Origin: Dimargaris cristalligena
Taxonomy: Eukaryota > Kickxellomycota > Dimargaritomycetes > Dimargaritales > Dimargaritaceae
Direction of reading: 5' to 3'
Length of the DNA stretch: 48,335 bases
NCBI GenBank assembly: GCA_027576995.1
Contig: JANBQC010000169.1
Coordinates: forward strand, 1-48,335
Below are positions 1 to 11,482 of the stretch, in pieces (position 1 is the stretch's first letter; each line of letters begins with the position of its first letter). Under the pieces are notes generated by a model that was not told where the DNA came from, did not search any database, and saw only the letters and a list, made by a program, of their open reading frames with translations. A program made the position numbers and the translations under genes.

Positions 1-77
1 CTGATGGAGTCGATTAAAGACTCGTATGCCCGAAAGGAAATTGACGAGTGTATGTACACCATTGGAAGATTAGTCAG
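1..77. repeat. Left terminal 77-nt exact inverted repeat
   Basis: These 77 bases are identical to the reverse complement of the last 77 bases of the window (48259-48335). The first mismatch is at base 78 (C here, T in the other copy). They cover the start of the terminal ORF family. An exact 77-base match followed at once by divergence fits a shared k-mer at a de Bruijn graph branch, so the window is probably a whole contig. That reading is inference. Confidence 0.85.
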
Positions 78-498
78 CTCCCTCGGTAGCACCATCGAGC
101 TTAGAAAAGCCCTGGCCTCTGCCAGGCCCGCCGGCCTCAACCACGGGGTTTCCCCTAGCGGTAGTAGTAGCATGGGCCCAACTTCTACGGTTCCCAAAGA
201 CATCGAGGCCGATGTTGAAGCCGTGTTACAGCTGTTTGAGAGGCTCGAAAACAATATCGAGGAGCTGGAGGCCAGTCAATCATCTCCTCTGAACAATGGG
301 GAGGATAGTACCATGGTCGATGTTGACGAAACGAGTTTCCCGATGGCCTCCACGGAAACAGACAAAAATTCGCCAAGTGGACCCCTTGCTAATGCCGAAG
401 CGGCCGTCGTCAAAATGGGCCTGCAGTTGAAAACCCTCAACGAAAGGCATGCATTCAGGGCTGCAATCCAAGAGAGTCTCAAGAGATTTCAAGATTGA
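4..498 (+). CDS. Multicopy ORF family, left copy (164 aa, unknown function)
   Basis: I do not recognise this protein. It opens with MESIKDSYARKEIDECMYTI and ends in LKRFQD. There is no signal peptide or membrane segment. The N-terminal 34 residues and a C-terminal block (QLKTLNERHAFRA) look helical. The middle (about residues 44-66) is Ser/Gly/Pro-rich and is followed by an acidic stretch with NGEDSTM and DVDETS. A second copy lies in inverted orientation at 47841-48332; the two differ at about 33 of 164 positions, including one single-codon indel. Both frames are intact and end at the same codon, which supports real coding. The ATG is only three bases from the window edge, so the gene could begin further upstream as part of a longer protein. 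Confidence 0.7.
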   Translation: MESIKDSYARKEIDECMYTIGRLVSSLGSTIELRKALASARPAGLNHGVSPSGSSSMGPTSTVPKDIEADVEAVLQLFERLENNIEELEASQSSPLNNGEDSTMVDVDETSFPMASTETDKNSPSGPLANAEAAVVKMGLQLKTLNERHAFRAAIQESLKRFQD

Positions 499-2636
499 AA
501 ATTTTTGCGCAGATCCCTTGCCCTAAATTTGCCGTATGGATAAAGAAAGACCTATTACCATTAACGTAACAAACACTTACTTTAGGTAATCCCATTTCCG
601 TGTTTATTATTTAAATGAGTCTCTTCGTTATTGGTATTACTATTATTATTATAAAGAAATCACTGATTTGTAACCTAAAGTGGGGGTTTAGAGAGGTATT
701 AGGACTTGGTGGTTTTGATTAGCAGGATAGCACCCGCTTCTTTTTCTTGATCAGGACACCCCTAAGTCCTAGTTTTATTTTACCAGTCTATTGTTTTGAG
801 CTCTGTTGGTCCTCAAACTGCGAGTGGTTTATAAATATGTACTTGTTAATTATAAGCGAACCTTCAATCGTCCCCTAGTCACACTTTAACGTAAAAAGCC
901 TGACCCGGTGTGCTGTTGCTTACTAAACATCCTGTAACGATATAAGCGTTTAGAGATGACCCCAGTTTATCCAACGTCAATGTTGGTGTTAAGACGAAGG
1001 TTTATTCGGGGTATAATAAAATAATAGATAGAGATAGGGAAATAAATGGAAGAACTAAAGCGGTGTTGATGTAGAATGTTGAGGGCTATGATGATTGTTG
1101 TTTCTTCGACGTGCACCGAAGACGTCCTTTTTATAAGAAGTTAATGTAGTTACTGAAAGCAGAACACAATTATGGCGTGTTGTGGTCGGGCTGGGGTAAC
1201 CCGGAGTAATGCAAAGCAGCGATGACTCGAACTGCCGAATGATAATTAAGGAGACGCGAAGGGACACATTAGTAATATTATGTGCGTTAGACAAGGGTCG
1301 TAAAACGTCACACATCCCATGTGTATTTACATGTACACGAGTTTGAGAATACCAGTGCATTGCATGAACCATAACTATTCCATTATACGGGTCGGGAAGA
1401 GTGCTTTCATGCAGAATGGTGATGTATTATGGCATAGCGCCTTCCCCATGGTAAAACCTGAAGGACTTCTGCCATACGATAATTATTGACCCAAGGACTC
1501 CTCCAGTGCTCAACAGAATCTTTTGGATACCTTCTGGAGTCGACACTCCTATTATTAGTCGTATATTCACTTTGTTTATCCCAATAAACCCTCGATATGG
1601 GAAGTATTAAATCAGACTGTATAGCGAAAAAAAAACCGCGGGATAGGACCAACACAGTCGATTTAAAGTGATTTTCCCGCCTATTATCCCATACACATAG
1701 CATTTATATCCCTACACATCTGGGCCGAATTTCATCAATATTCGTATCCACTTTTGGATAGAAGTCCCACTTGGCAAGAAGACTGGCTTTTAGGATGGTC
1801 CAGCGGCCGAGGGCCGCGATAAATAAGCTATATTGCAAATCGTCCCCATGAATGACGATAGATTCTAGATACAGTTGACAGATCTCCGAATTTCATGATG
1901 TGGCTCGTCACTACCTTCATCATTGCCGATATGGCCTCCTACTAGCTTTCCACTTAAACTGTACTCTACCCCTTGTGCGGCTTCCTAATTCTACTTGATT
2001 CAATGGTTCGTTCAGTTGAATACCATACGCCAGTGTAAGGACTTCGAAATGTGGGCGGGTATTTGGAATTTTGATGTCGTGAGCGACATTACCAAATGAA
2101 TACTGGTATTGATTAGGGGGTAATCTAGCCAATATGACAATGGGCCTCCAAGGGACTAGATCCCAGATAGGCATTTACTTCATAGTATGTCGGGAAATAA
2201 AGGCATACTTCAACAGCACTTTAGTGGTTTAGTTGGGCGGTAGGAGGGGGAGATCAGTAGATCTAAACACTTGCCAGTGGGAATTGGTCCTTATATTTTC
2301 ACGGTACGATCCCACCCTAATGAATAATATAAGGTATACCCTTGGTTGGCGTATATTCCCAACTCCCTCCCTATAGCTGAGGACACAATATTCAAATAGC
2401 AAAGTAGGTTTATATATAGACTTTAGGGATGTTTTTGTATTGGTGATTGGATTGAACACCATTCTATGGGTGTGGTCACCGTATCGATCAATATCTCGGT
2501 AAGAAACAGAGAAAATGACGAATAGATAGTCGAGCAAGTCAGCAAGTGCAATGTAATTCAAAAGAAAAAGGAGAGTAGCGAGATATAGGAATATAAAAGT
2601 ACAGATCAGCTCGCTGGAAACCCCCCTAGGTCGGTT
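499..2636. other. Gene-poor spacer, no supported gene
   Basis: About 2.1 kb of moderately AT-rich sequence. Short reading frames occur on the minus strand (longest about 110 codons, near 2229-2561), but none shows recognisable motifs, splice structure or similarity to the other copies in the window. Homology to the right terminal copy stops within about 10 bases after the stop codon at 498, so only the ORF is shared. No tRNA or rRNA is seen. Confidence 0.6.
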
Positions 2637-4012
2637 TTAACGGCGGGAGGCAGCCGACCAGGAGCCAGGTTCGTAGTCGTGCCCTTTCCCGGTCGGCTCC
2701 GAGGACGGCATTTTATCCCGGGAGTTGCTACGAGAACGACCGGCGGTGGGGGCAGTTTTTGATGAGATCATGGTGGCGTCAGAATAGATAGAGCTAGCCG
2801 AGTTCGTGGGGGAGGGAGGCAGTTGATTAACGACGGGCTTGGCCTAGAATGGAGGATGGTTCCCAATAAATAAGTGTGAAGGAAGTATGGGTTATTATAA
2901 CGTTAAGCCTATAAAAAAAAGGTGCGGCTAAATAACCCAGAAATGTTTAAGTGATACGGGCCCGGGACAGGCGGGTGGTGCAGGGTTCGATAGGCGCATT
3001 AAAACACAAACGATCGGGGTACAACTGCCCCGCACTAAAGTGCCACTAGGGGAATCGTAGATTATACATACCTTCGCCCATTGTAGGTCAATCTCTTTGG
3101 CTCGCTGTTGAATCAGTTCACGGCGTGCGTCAGCCTTGGCGATTTCCTAATGAATATAAGATCAAAAACAAGGATGCCAACTTTAAAAATGGTGATTAAT
3201 ATGGGCAGATCGATGATAAGCAACAATCAAAGGGATCTGGCTATTATTAGTTTAGCCATGGGGGGTGCCAGAAAGGATGATTAACTAGTCGGGTGATCTA
3301 TGAATGGGGGAAGGGGCCAACTTACCTCGACGGAGGGAGGGTCGAAACGGGTGTGCCGAAGCCAACTTTGCCATTGTACTAGAGAAGTAATAATAGAAGA
3401 TACCGGATGGAAAGGTGACATCCGAGATATCATATACCGAGGGATAGATATATACAGGGAGGGTTAGTACAGAGACTACCCAAAAGAGGAAACTATTCCG
3501 ATAAACATCTGACCTGCCGGGGGTTGCACACGACCCTGGTCATCCAACCAGACCCTTGTCGGGCTGGCAGTGACAGCTGGATAATTTAGACTTACCCGGC
3601 ACTTTGTTGACGTCGTATTGTGAATAGTGGTCCGAGTCGGTGGTCAGTTCGACCCAGCGGCGCGGGTAGATCCGGTCTAGGTAAGTCAAAGGGAGACAAA
3701 GGCATAATAAAATCGCGAGTAGGGCCAAACGGGATTGGTCAGTTTGGTTACCTGGGCTTGGGGGGTCCAAAATGAGGACGCATAGTGGCTTCTCCCCATT
3801 CGAGGACCCTGCTGATCGGAAACCCCGGTCCTCTGTCAGCCATACCACGCTGGGGATCTAGTAAGCGAATATATGTCGTTAATCGATAGGTTACCTTTCT
3901 CCCGCTTTTCGAAGTAGTTGTTGCCAAAGTGATCGCGGCCAGCCAGAGCAGTGCGACGCCAGGGCAGGCGGAGCGTCTTCCAAGTCTGCAGGAGAGTACG
4001 AATTTGCGACAT
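2637..4012 (-). CDS. NDUFAF2-like complex I assembly factor (B17.2-like/mimitin family), five exons
   Basis: Spliced by hand, exons are 4012-3895, 3676-3596, 3378-3326, 3146-3072 and 2843-2637, giving 177 aa with every junction in phase. Exon 1 encodes MSQIRTLLQTW, then LPWRRTALAGRDHFGNNYFE, the family core in which a conserved Asp-x-x-Gly-Asn segment follows an LPWRR-like stretch. Exon 2 gives YPRRWVEL and SQYDVNKVP. Exon 3 gives QWQSWLRHTRFDPPSVE, the hallmark W-x-x-W-L-R-x-T-R-x-x-P-P motif. Exon 4 is a charged helix ending DLQWAK. Exon 5 is a Ser/Pro-rich tail ending YEPGSWSAASRR. By family knowledge the protein acts in the mitochondrial matrix in late assembly of NADH:ubiquinone oxidoreductase, and is a paralogue of the structural subunit NDUFA12. 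Introns use GTAAC, GTAAG or GTATG donors and TAG acceptors. A structural NDUFA12 is the main alternative; the C-terminal PGSW motif favours the assembly factor. Confidence 0.85.
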
Positions 4013-7000
4013 AGTGTATACAGGAGGAAGTGGTATTCGAAGCACGGCTTAGAAGGGAAAAAAGAAACTGATACTAATAACTTCAACTATAAATATATCT
4101 GGGTGGGGGTGGGAATTGAATAACGGGTAAAAGGGTATACTGGTATCTATACTTGGGCTCAGTGGGGACCAGCTGGACTAAAAAGGACCTCTACGTAATG
4201 AGCCAATGAGACGGACACTATGTACAAGTCAAAACAGGTATATAGTATAGAAAAGGGACACCAAGACGGCCGAATGGACCAAGTAAAAGGCGGCAAATAG
4301 ACAATACTGGCAGAGTGGCACGGGGGGAAAGCCAAAAGGGGGTGTGAAAATAGGTCAGCAGTAGTGAGAGTCGAATAAAAAGGGATAGGCGGGTTTTACA
4401 TACGTCAACCACCACCCGAATTGAACCAATAGTTATTTATAGGTCCAGTTTAACATACACACAATCGGGATTAATAAGAGACAATAAAAAGAGAGAGGGA
4501 GGCTTTTAGATACACATGTGGGCAACGAAATCGTAACGAGGGAGGCCGGGAGGGGGCGGGCGAGACGGGGCTTATATACCGGGAGGGTTAGCGGGGAACG
4601 ACCAGGGGTAGTCTCGCTAATAATAAGAAAGAAAGAGAGAGAGTGACCATCGCTGGGAACGACAAGGAAAGCACAGTGAGGGATTTCTGATTCACACCTT
4701 TGGCCTCCTTTCCCATTCAGCCGCCTGCACCGCACAACAACGGGACATTTCATTAGTAGACTATAAAATCGACGGACATATAGTATGGCTTGGTGCCGCA
4801 CTAATCCCGGGGGATTACGGCTGCCTAGTAATCCTCTAGGCCAACTGAATGGCACTAACTCTAGCTAACCTATGATGAAAATATACTTAGTACAATACAA
4901 TGTATTATACTATACTATACTATATTATAATATACTATCCTATACTATACTATAATATAATATAATATAATATAAAGTCCGCGAGAGTCCAGTGGTGAAA
5001 ACACTCGACAAGGACTTCCTTGGTGTGAATGACGAACTTCACATAGGCCCCTGTGATTGGCTGATCTGGACCAGCAACCCGGGGTGGTCTACTTTAACTA
5101 ACAATAAGGCCTAATATGTATATTTATCTCTATATTCCCTGGTCGACCTGCCGCGACCCTGTCTTAGAGTTATATTATAGGCTGCATACCCGGGCAAGAC
5201 TGCCTAATATTGTTTTATTTTTTCATTCTGCCATCACCACCAGCCACACTCCCCCCCCCGGTCGATACAAAGCAACAGACACCGCCTACCTAGTAGTAGT
5301 TCGGATCCCCGCGGATTGTTGACCCGGTTGATTGGGCCCTCACCCTAGCACTTTCCCCAAATGCCCCCTATACTACCCATATTGGCCTCCCGAATAATAG
5401 GGCATCTTGTTTCAAGCCCGTCGTTTCCTTTCAATAACCCAGGTATGGCTTTGGGTGGTGGTGCCGTTCTATTTACCCGCATCCCTTGACCCACTCAATA
5501 GTCTTCCTTCCCCTACTCGAATTAGACTAACCAAACCCTCCATTATCTACCTCCCTTCTCCCCCTGGCCTTCCCGTTGGGGGGTCAAGTCAGCACGAACC
5601 CCCAAACTGCCCGTGTATAATAAACCACATCTCCTCTGAGCACAACCTTTTAGCCTCCGTGAACTCCTGTGATTCACTCGGCCTCCACCATTGGATTGGA
5701 ACTACCGCCACACCAGCAGGTCAACTTAGGTGAGGGGTGGACACTAGGTGAAAGTGATCAAGGCGGAGGGAAAGGAGGAGGCTGGTCTTAACCACCCCTT
5801 TCGACCCAGCATCTTTATCTCCTCCTGGGTCGGATTACCCATGGCTTGATTATACAGTCGGGTTCCCTTGGGCTGCACTTTGAATTGATTCAGCAAGGTG
5901 AAGGTGGGGGAGGAATAGGTGATACATTTTCTTTACAGCCGCCTGGATTAGGTGAAGGCCGTAGGTGAATATCTGGCCCACTATGGGCTCCAGGGGGTTG
6001 GCCAATGGTGTCTTCAGTAGGCACATACACCGATATTTGATCAGTAAACAATATACAATATAGTCAGATGTGGCGGAAACTGCCGTCGCCCTTTCTATAA
6101 AAACAAAGACATTGCGTTAAATACCTTCGTATTCCAAAAAAATAGATGGAACGGTGGGAATTTAGGCAATACTAGGATGGTGGGCATGTTTTTAGGCATG
6201 ATCCTACATGACCCACCCTGTATCCTAGGTCGTGGCTACTGTAATAAAAAGGGCTTCTACCTACTCGGCTAAACATATCCACGCCCAGCATGGGTAATCT
6301 ATGTACCTATTTGCCTGCCTAGATATACATTGGCATGGCGCGACGTCAATACAACTGTCAATGGGGTTAAATTTGGGCTGTATGTCCCACCCATGCATTG
6401 CTCTCAATTCGATGTTGCATGCAAACCTTGGTCGCACTGCTGCGTTTATTCTCTCACCCAACTGCAAGTCTTATTGCCATTCCAATCACCAAATACTGAT
6501 GGGCGAAGGGCTAATCTCCTATACCACCACCATTCCCTCCACCATCTCCCCCTAATGTTCCATTTGATAGGGGGGTGATCCCCCACGACTAGCCTGGCCC
6601 AAACCTGACGGCCAGTTTCCCAACATATGAAATTATCGTCAACGCGGTTGGCCACTTGCAAAACCCTCCCCCATGGATGAGAGTGGTTCGTACCAAGTAA
6701 AAAATCCTTCAACTGATGGCGAAGTATAACAGCAACAGACTAGCGGCATGCAGCCCATTTATTACAATGATATCACTTATTCAGGGTCCACTACCCACTC
6801 CTCCGCCGCTTACCAGAAATAAATAAAACCCGCCAAGGGTGCACTACGAAATTAGTCTCCATCCCACTGGGCCATCGTGGCTGCATGACCCCTCTGTTAT
6901 GACCAGGGGATGATGGGCCCCGTATGAAGAGGTCCAAGGAATACCAATTGCCTAAATTAGACATTGGGATCTACCCGCTACTGTCATCACAGCCCCATGT

Positions 7001-7581
7001 ATATGAAACGGGTGATCATGCCCCTGAATCGCGTTAATCCGCCTAATGCAACTGGGGTCCAAACCCCGGCCCATTGATTACTATCATTCCCGGCCTCTCC
7101 ATTTCATGCTTATTAATTAAGGCAGATAGCAGAGAAGTATTTGATAAATAACACCACCACCTCTTCCTTCTTCGTCGACCCGGGTTGGGTTGAATAGTGT
7201 TCCACATTTGAGGTCTCATCAATAACCGACCAAGTGGTACTTCCAAGCCATCATCTATTGGACTGGTCAATGAATCTCCTCTCCTTATCCCGTGACCGAT
7301 TCCGGTGACCTTACTTTTCTGAATCCTCATTCCGATGACTCGATACGGTTTTCCCTGTAGTATATTGAATGGGCGCTAGAATCAAACATCCCTGTTCGGG
7401 GACCAAGCCTGCCATCGTAAACCGCCCATGATCAATATGATTCACCCAATGGCTTCCCAAGGCCCATCAACTGACTTCACTAGCTGTGGAAGGGATAGCT
7501 GGGAGTAGTTTGGAAATAAAAAATAGAAATCACGCCTATCGCTGTTTGTTAAACTGTGGTTGAATTCATTTTACCCAACGA
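4013..7581. other. Spacer without a supported gene
   Basis: About 3.6 kb between the NDUFAF2-like gene and the JmjC pseudogene. It contains an A/T pentanucleotide tract (4905-4974) and several 60-140 codon frames on both strands without recognisable domains. A minus-strand segment at about 5793-5900 reads as about 36-40 codons of ordinary-looking charged protein and could be an exon or relic, but no gene model could be built around it. Confidence 0.55.
4905..4974. repeat. TATAC/TATAA pentanucleotide tract
   Basis: About 70 bases built from TATAC and TATAA units, with an interruption (TATCC) near 4936. It is a simple-sequence array in the spacer upstream of the NDUFAF2-like gene. No function is suggested. 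Confidence 0.85.
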
Positions 7582-9378
7582 TCACAAGGGAAGGAATAAC
7601 CTCCCCCCTCCTACAAGCTTCAGAAAGCCCGCGCACGTCGCTGGTAGTGAATGGGAGTGTGAAGATCCTGAAGCTGCAAAGTCCGATGGATTTATCGGCT
7701 GTGTGGGCGTTGAAGACGAGCAGGGCGATGAACATGGCAACGTCATATAAAGACTCGGCACTGTAGTCATCTCTTTAATAAAGTCGGTCAGGAGACGGTC
7801 AAGGCGCGGTGACCCATTGGGACATTGGTGCAACATATTTAAAAAGTCCTGCAATTTCAGAGTCGAGGGAGTCATCAAATCCATCTCCTTTTCCTCTACC
7901 TCCCCCGCTTTATTCTTCCCCTTTTCCCCCGACCAGGATAGTAATGGTACTACAGGGCCAAAGGTCAAACTGGATTGGAAGCACCGTCGGGCCTTCAGTT
8001 CGCATTCGAGTTTAGCCGCCAATCCCGGCCATGCAAGCCGGGTCTTAGGCTCAATATAGTCAAACGGCATTGGGGCACAGATGTCCTGTGTGGTGGCTAC
8101 GGTGGAATCCAGGTTAATGACCACACGTTGCCGGCCCCCGGGCACATAAATGGTCTCACCGGGGTGATGCAGGCCCTCGACGATACCGATGAGACTACCC
8201 AGGGTATGGCGACGAAACCGTAGAGCCAACTGGTGGGCGTCGTGGAAATCCACACACGGTCCGTAGCCGTACCACGCCCCGTAGCGTTGGAAGAAATCCG
8301 GGGTGGGGGGTTGGTGGAACTTGGGTAGCACGTGGTAGAACCAACTGGTGACTTCACGGTCGAACGCTTCCATAGAGGGGGGGTCGACCAATTCGCGCGG
8401 GGTGCGGGGTGGGAAGAGGGCCCAGCGTTTACGGGTCACTAGTAAACTGTTCCAGGCACTCGTACCGAGGGGGTTGAAATGGAATCCCGTGCCAGTCTGG
8501 GCGGGTCCTATTACAAATCAGCGGAAGGGGGGCGGCGGCTACGACCCATTAGATAAAAGAGATCCTCGCGGAAGTATTTGGGGACAACAAAGTCGTGTAG
8601 AAGTTCGGCTTTAGAAGCCAGCCCCCCCCCTGTGTCGGCTCGCCATCACCACTTTCGCTATCATCTTTCTCTTCCTCCCTATTCTCTGCTCTCCACTTCG
8701 TCCCAGCGGAAGCCAAGAAAGAGTTAGTGGCATTGACGGAAATAGGTGAATCGGCTGGAGTAAGCGTGCTATGGGTATGGGTAGGTTTGAGTCGCTTGGC
8801 TGGAATGCCAGATGCCCCATCGTCTTGGGACTCCGTTGGGGAGTTACGACGAGTGGAAGCCCCCGAGTTCAAGGCCGTAGACGAGGTCATTCCAGCGGGG
8901 ATCACCGGGTCCGGTTCCGATGCAGTCGAGGCATCGCCGTTTCTTCCCACAGGAAGAGCGGAGGGGGAGGTCTTTAAGCTACCCTTGGTCACCGTGTTCC
9001 GTTGGGTATCCTTGAGGTTGCAGTCAAATCTATACAACGGACTATCGTCGCGGTGGACATCCTCCCGCACACATCGGATAAAATATCTGAATTTCAGATA
9101 CGCATTATGTTCGTCGTCATCTTCGCCTACCTTAAACTTTTTATTTCCGAATCGGGTCTCCAATCGCTCCAGGGTGGCCCACCGTTCCGCCGCGGGCCAG
9201 GCCCCCGTGGCCCCAGTGATCATCACGGGTAGTTGGGTATTGGGAGCCTGGAAATAATCAATAAACTCCTGCTCATTGACTTGGTTGTTAGCAATGCGGG
9301 GTATGGCGTCCTGCGTGGTTTCGAGCTAGAAAACATGGCTGGCGAACTTGAAGCGGACCCATTCGTCGATTTTCAATT
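7582..9378 (-). pseudogene. Decayed JMJD6-type JmjC-domain gene
   Basis: Read from 9378 downward, the minus strand gives a collinear JMJD6-like protein: LKIDEWVRFKF, PVMITGATGAWPAAERW, LETRFGNKKFKVGEDDDEH, DDSPLYRFD, DFVVPKYFREDLFYLMGR, TGTGFHF, NPLGTSAWN, KRWALFPPRTPRELV and HPGETIYVPGG. JMJD6-type proteins are nuclear Fe(II)/2-oxoglutarate oxygenases. Several lesions exclude a working gene. TAG lies in frame at 9326-9328. A frameshift falls at a run of nine C at 8622-8630. TGA replaces the Trp of the PPxRW motif at 8518-8520. The iron-binding HxD has become HFN (8473-8481). The second iron ligand, in GGWWH of the family, has become GGRQR (8125-8133). The first exon is not recognised; an acceptor (TATAG) lies just above 9378. 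The tail beyond about 7750 is poorly defined. CpG content is normal, so the decay looks recent compared with the nearby repeats. Confidence 0.85.
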
Positions 9379-11482
9379 CTATATATAATCAGTTTCCGGA
9401 AAGTGCAAGAGAGGGGGTGCGTGTGAGTATATAGCTAATTGGGCGAAGGGAAACCATATTATATAACAGTCCAGTAACCGGTAGATCGGGGCTGTTCATC
9501 TATAGGCAAACGGATGTACCGATAATCAATACAGACACTCGCAACTCGATAAAACTCGAGGTTGCCCAGCCCTTTTCAGCTCAATATTACCGCTTGTAAA
9601 TGGCCATAGGACCGAAGCGCCAGCAACGCAGAGTAGGGGCGTAGGTCAGTTGTTCACCGGGCATTGGTTAATATAGGATACTGCTCAATTTACCAAAGCT
9701 CAAAAGTATACTACCTGAAAGACCTCGCCGCTGGCATTTACGGATTTTGACATAGTAATGCCTGCCTTTCTTCTGGCCTTTTTTGGAATGTCGAATAGTG
9801 CGGGGGTCTTGGGAAACCCCTTAGGCTTTATAAGGAAAAGGGTGTGGTCCGTCGGCTTTTGGTCTATTAGGGTCAAGGGAACCAAGTACTCGGCTTATAC
9901 TCGGGAGGGGGTGGGGCTGAAATAATAGCATATATTAAAAACCATAGGCGTCCAAAACAAGCTGGGTCATTATAAGGGTTGCCCATTCGCATAGTTATTG
10001 TTATATAATTGAATTAACCTAGTTGCAGTGCGGCCGACGTGATGCAAATGTAAAGTATTTACAGCTTCTTATATTATGCAATATCAATCTGGTAGCAGTG
10101 GAAAACTATCATCTATTGTCGCACTTCAAAGGGAGTTGAAATAAATAGTGAAGTAAACCAAGGAAGGTATATTGGCTAATAAGTCCATGAGCTAATATGG
10201 GTTTACCCTTGGCTGAAATAATTATATGGGACATTCGAGGATATGCAAAACAGTCCTAACTTTCGCAATTCTTTGTAAGACATGGCAGACAAGTCCATTG
10301 GTGTATATTGTTATAAATTCCTAACCCAAGACAAATAAATCATGATCTTCCCCATTCACTATTGTATTCAAGCATTGTTACTAATTCCAACCTACATATC
10401 GGAGATTTTTACATTATAAGGAACCTGCTTGGTATTGTACACAATGCCCAAATGAATATTTGCCGTATTGATTAGAATTGACCATGGTTTACCATACTAG
10501 GCATTGCATAGTTCTACATTCATATAATTATAGTTTGGGTACTGCCCTGACGTATGAAAAAGTCCACGTCAACTATTTCAGGCTGGTCACCAAAATCCAT
10601 CATTTTTAATAGTAGTTGGTGAGTAAGCAAAACCCAGTAATGAATCGTTTGTTTTACAGTAACCAGATAGTGATAATTTGCCAATGTCATAGTTTATACA
10701 TCGGCTGAACTTTCTAATACCACATTTTGTAGAAGAAGACGAATAACAATATTCTATGGGGTGTTATAGGTGCATAGGTACAGTGGTGCTAGGTATAGTT
10801 AAATACCCCATCTAAGGAATCTAGTCAGATGAGGGCATGAGGTTCTATGTTGTCCTTGTAATCAGGAATTGGCATGGGTGCATCTGGGTGAAAAAAAGTC
10901 CGATTTTAGGGGATCCTTAATGAAATAGAAAAGAGAGAGTAGGGGGTACCTTTTAACCCGATAAAGTTGAATCAGACGGGTATTTTGGTATACAGCAGGA
11001 CACAGTCTGTCCCACTAGTTAAAATACCGAGGGTCACCACTGAGCAATGGACCATTATGACAGTCAGATAAAACAAATAGGAAAAAGTAGCCCCCAAATA
11101 AATCAGCCATAGTCAACATAGCACATATTTTATTGTATACTATTTAGCCAGTGGAAGTTATCAGAAAAAGGGCAATATCAAAAAAAAATCTCTTAGAAAA
11201 CACAGGCATACACCTGGAAAATATGCTATATATGATGGAGCTTATAATTCCTATTTTTAAAATGTGAATAATTGCGAAATTGTATATGCCTATAAGTAGA
11301 AATGACTACCCTGCATCAAGCCCAAATAAGAACATGGCTATTAGTGATGGCAGTTGCTGAAATATAGAGGGCCTTTTCAGTTAGTTTAATGGTGCCTAAT
11401 ATATTGGTATCTTATAATTATACCAATAGGCTGAAAATGAAATATCAATAAGTTGATATGTAGTGTATTTGCAGTTACTGAC
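9379..11482. other. AT-rich spacer leading into a CpG-poor repeat island
   Basis: About 2.1 kb with no supported gene. CpG thins out and is almost gone from about 11.25 kb, where the LTR-like element begins. The unseen first exon of the JmjC pseudogene may lie in the first few hundred bases, but I could not place it. Short frames in 10.6-10.8 kb (minus) are not recognisable. Confidence 0.5.

Noticed and set aside
3748..4086. A 112-codon minus-strand frame overlapping the NDUFAF2-like gene
   Set aside because: Splicing exon 1 (ending 3895) directly to 3676 restores family similarity in phase, so most of this frame is intron.
4433..4855. A 140-codon minus-strand frame
   Set aside because: No recognisable motif, no supporting splice structure, and composition like the surrounding spacer.
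6301..6555. Plus-strand frame with IHWHG and a later YCHS, resembling a multicopper oxidase
   Set aside because: Spacing is roughly right but the flanking motifs (MDG, TQCPI, WYHSH) are not present and nothing upstream or downstream matches, so chance is likelier.
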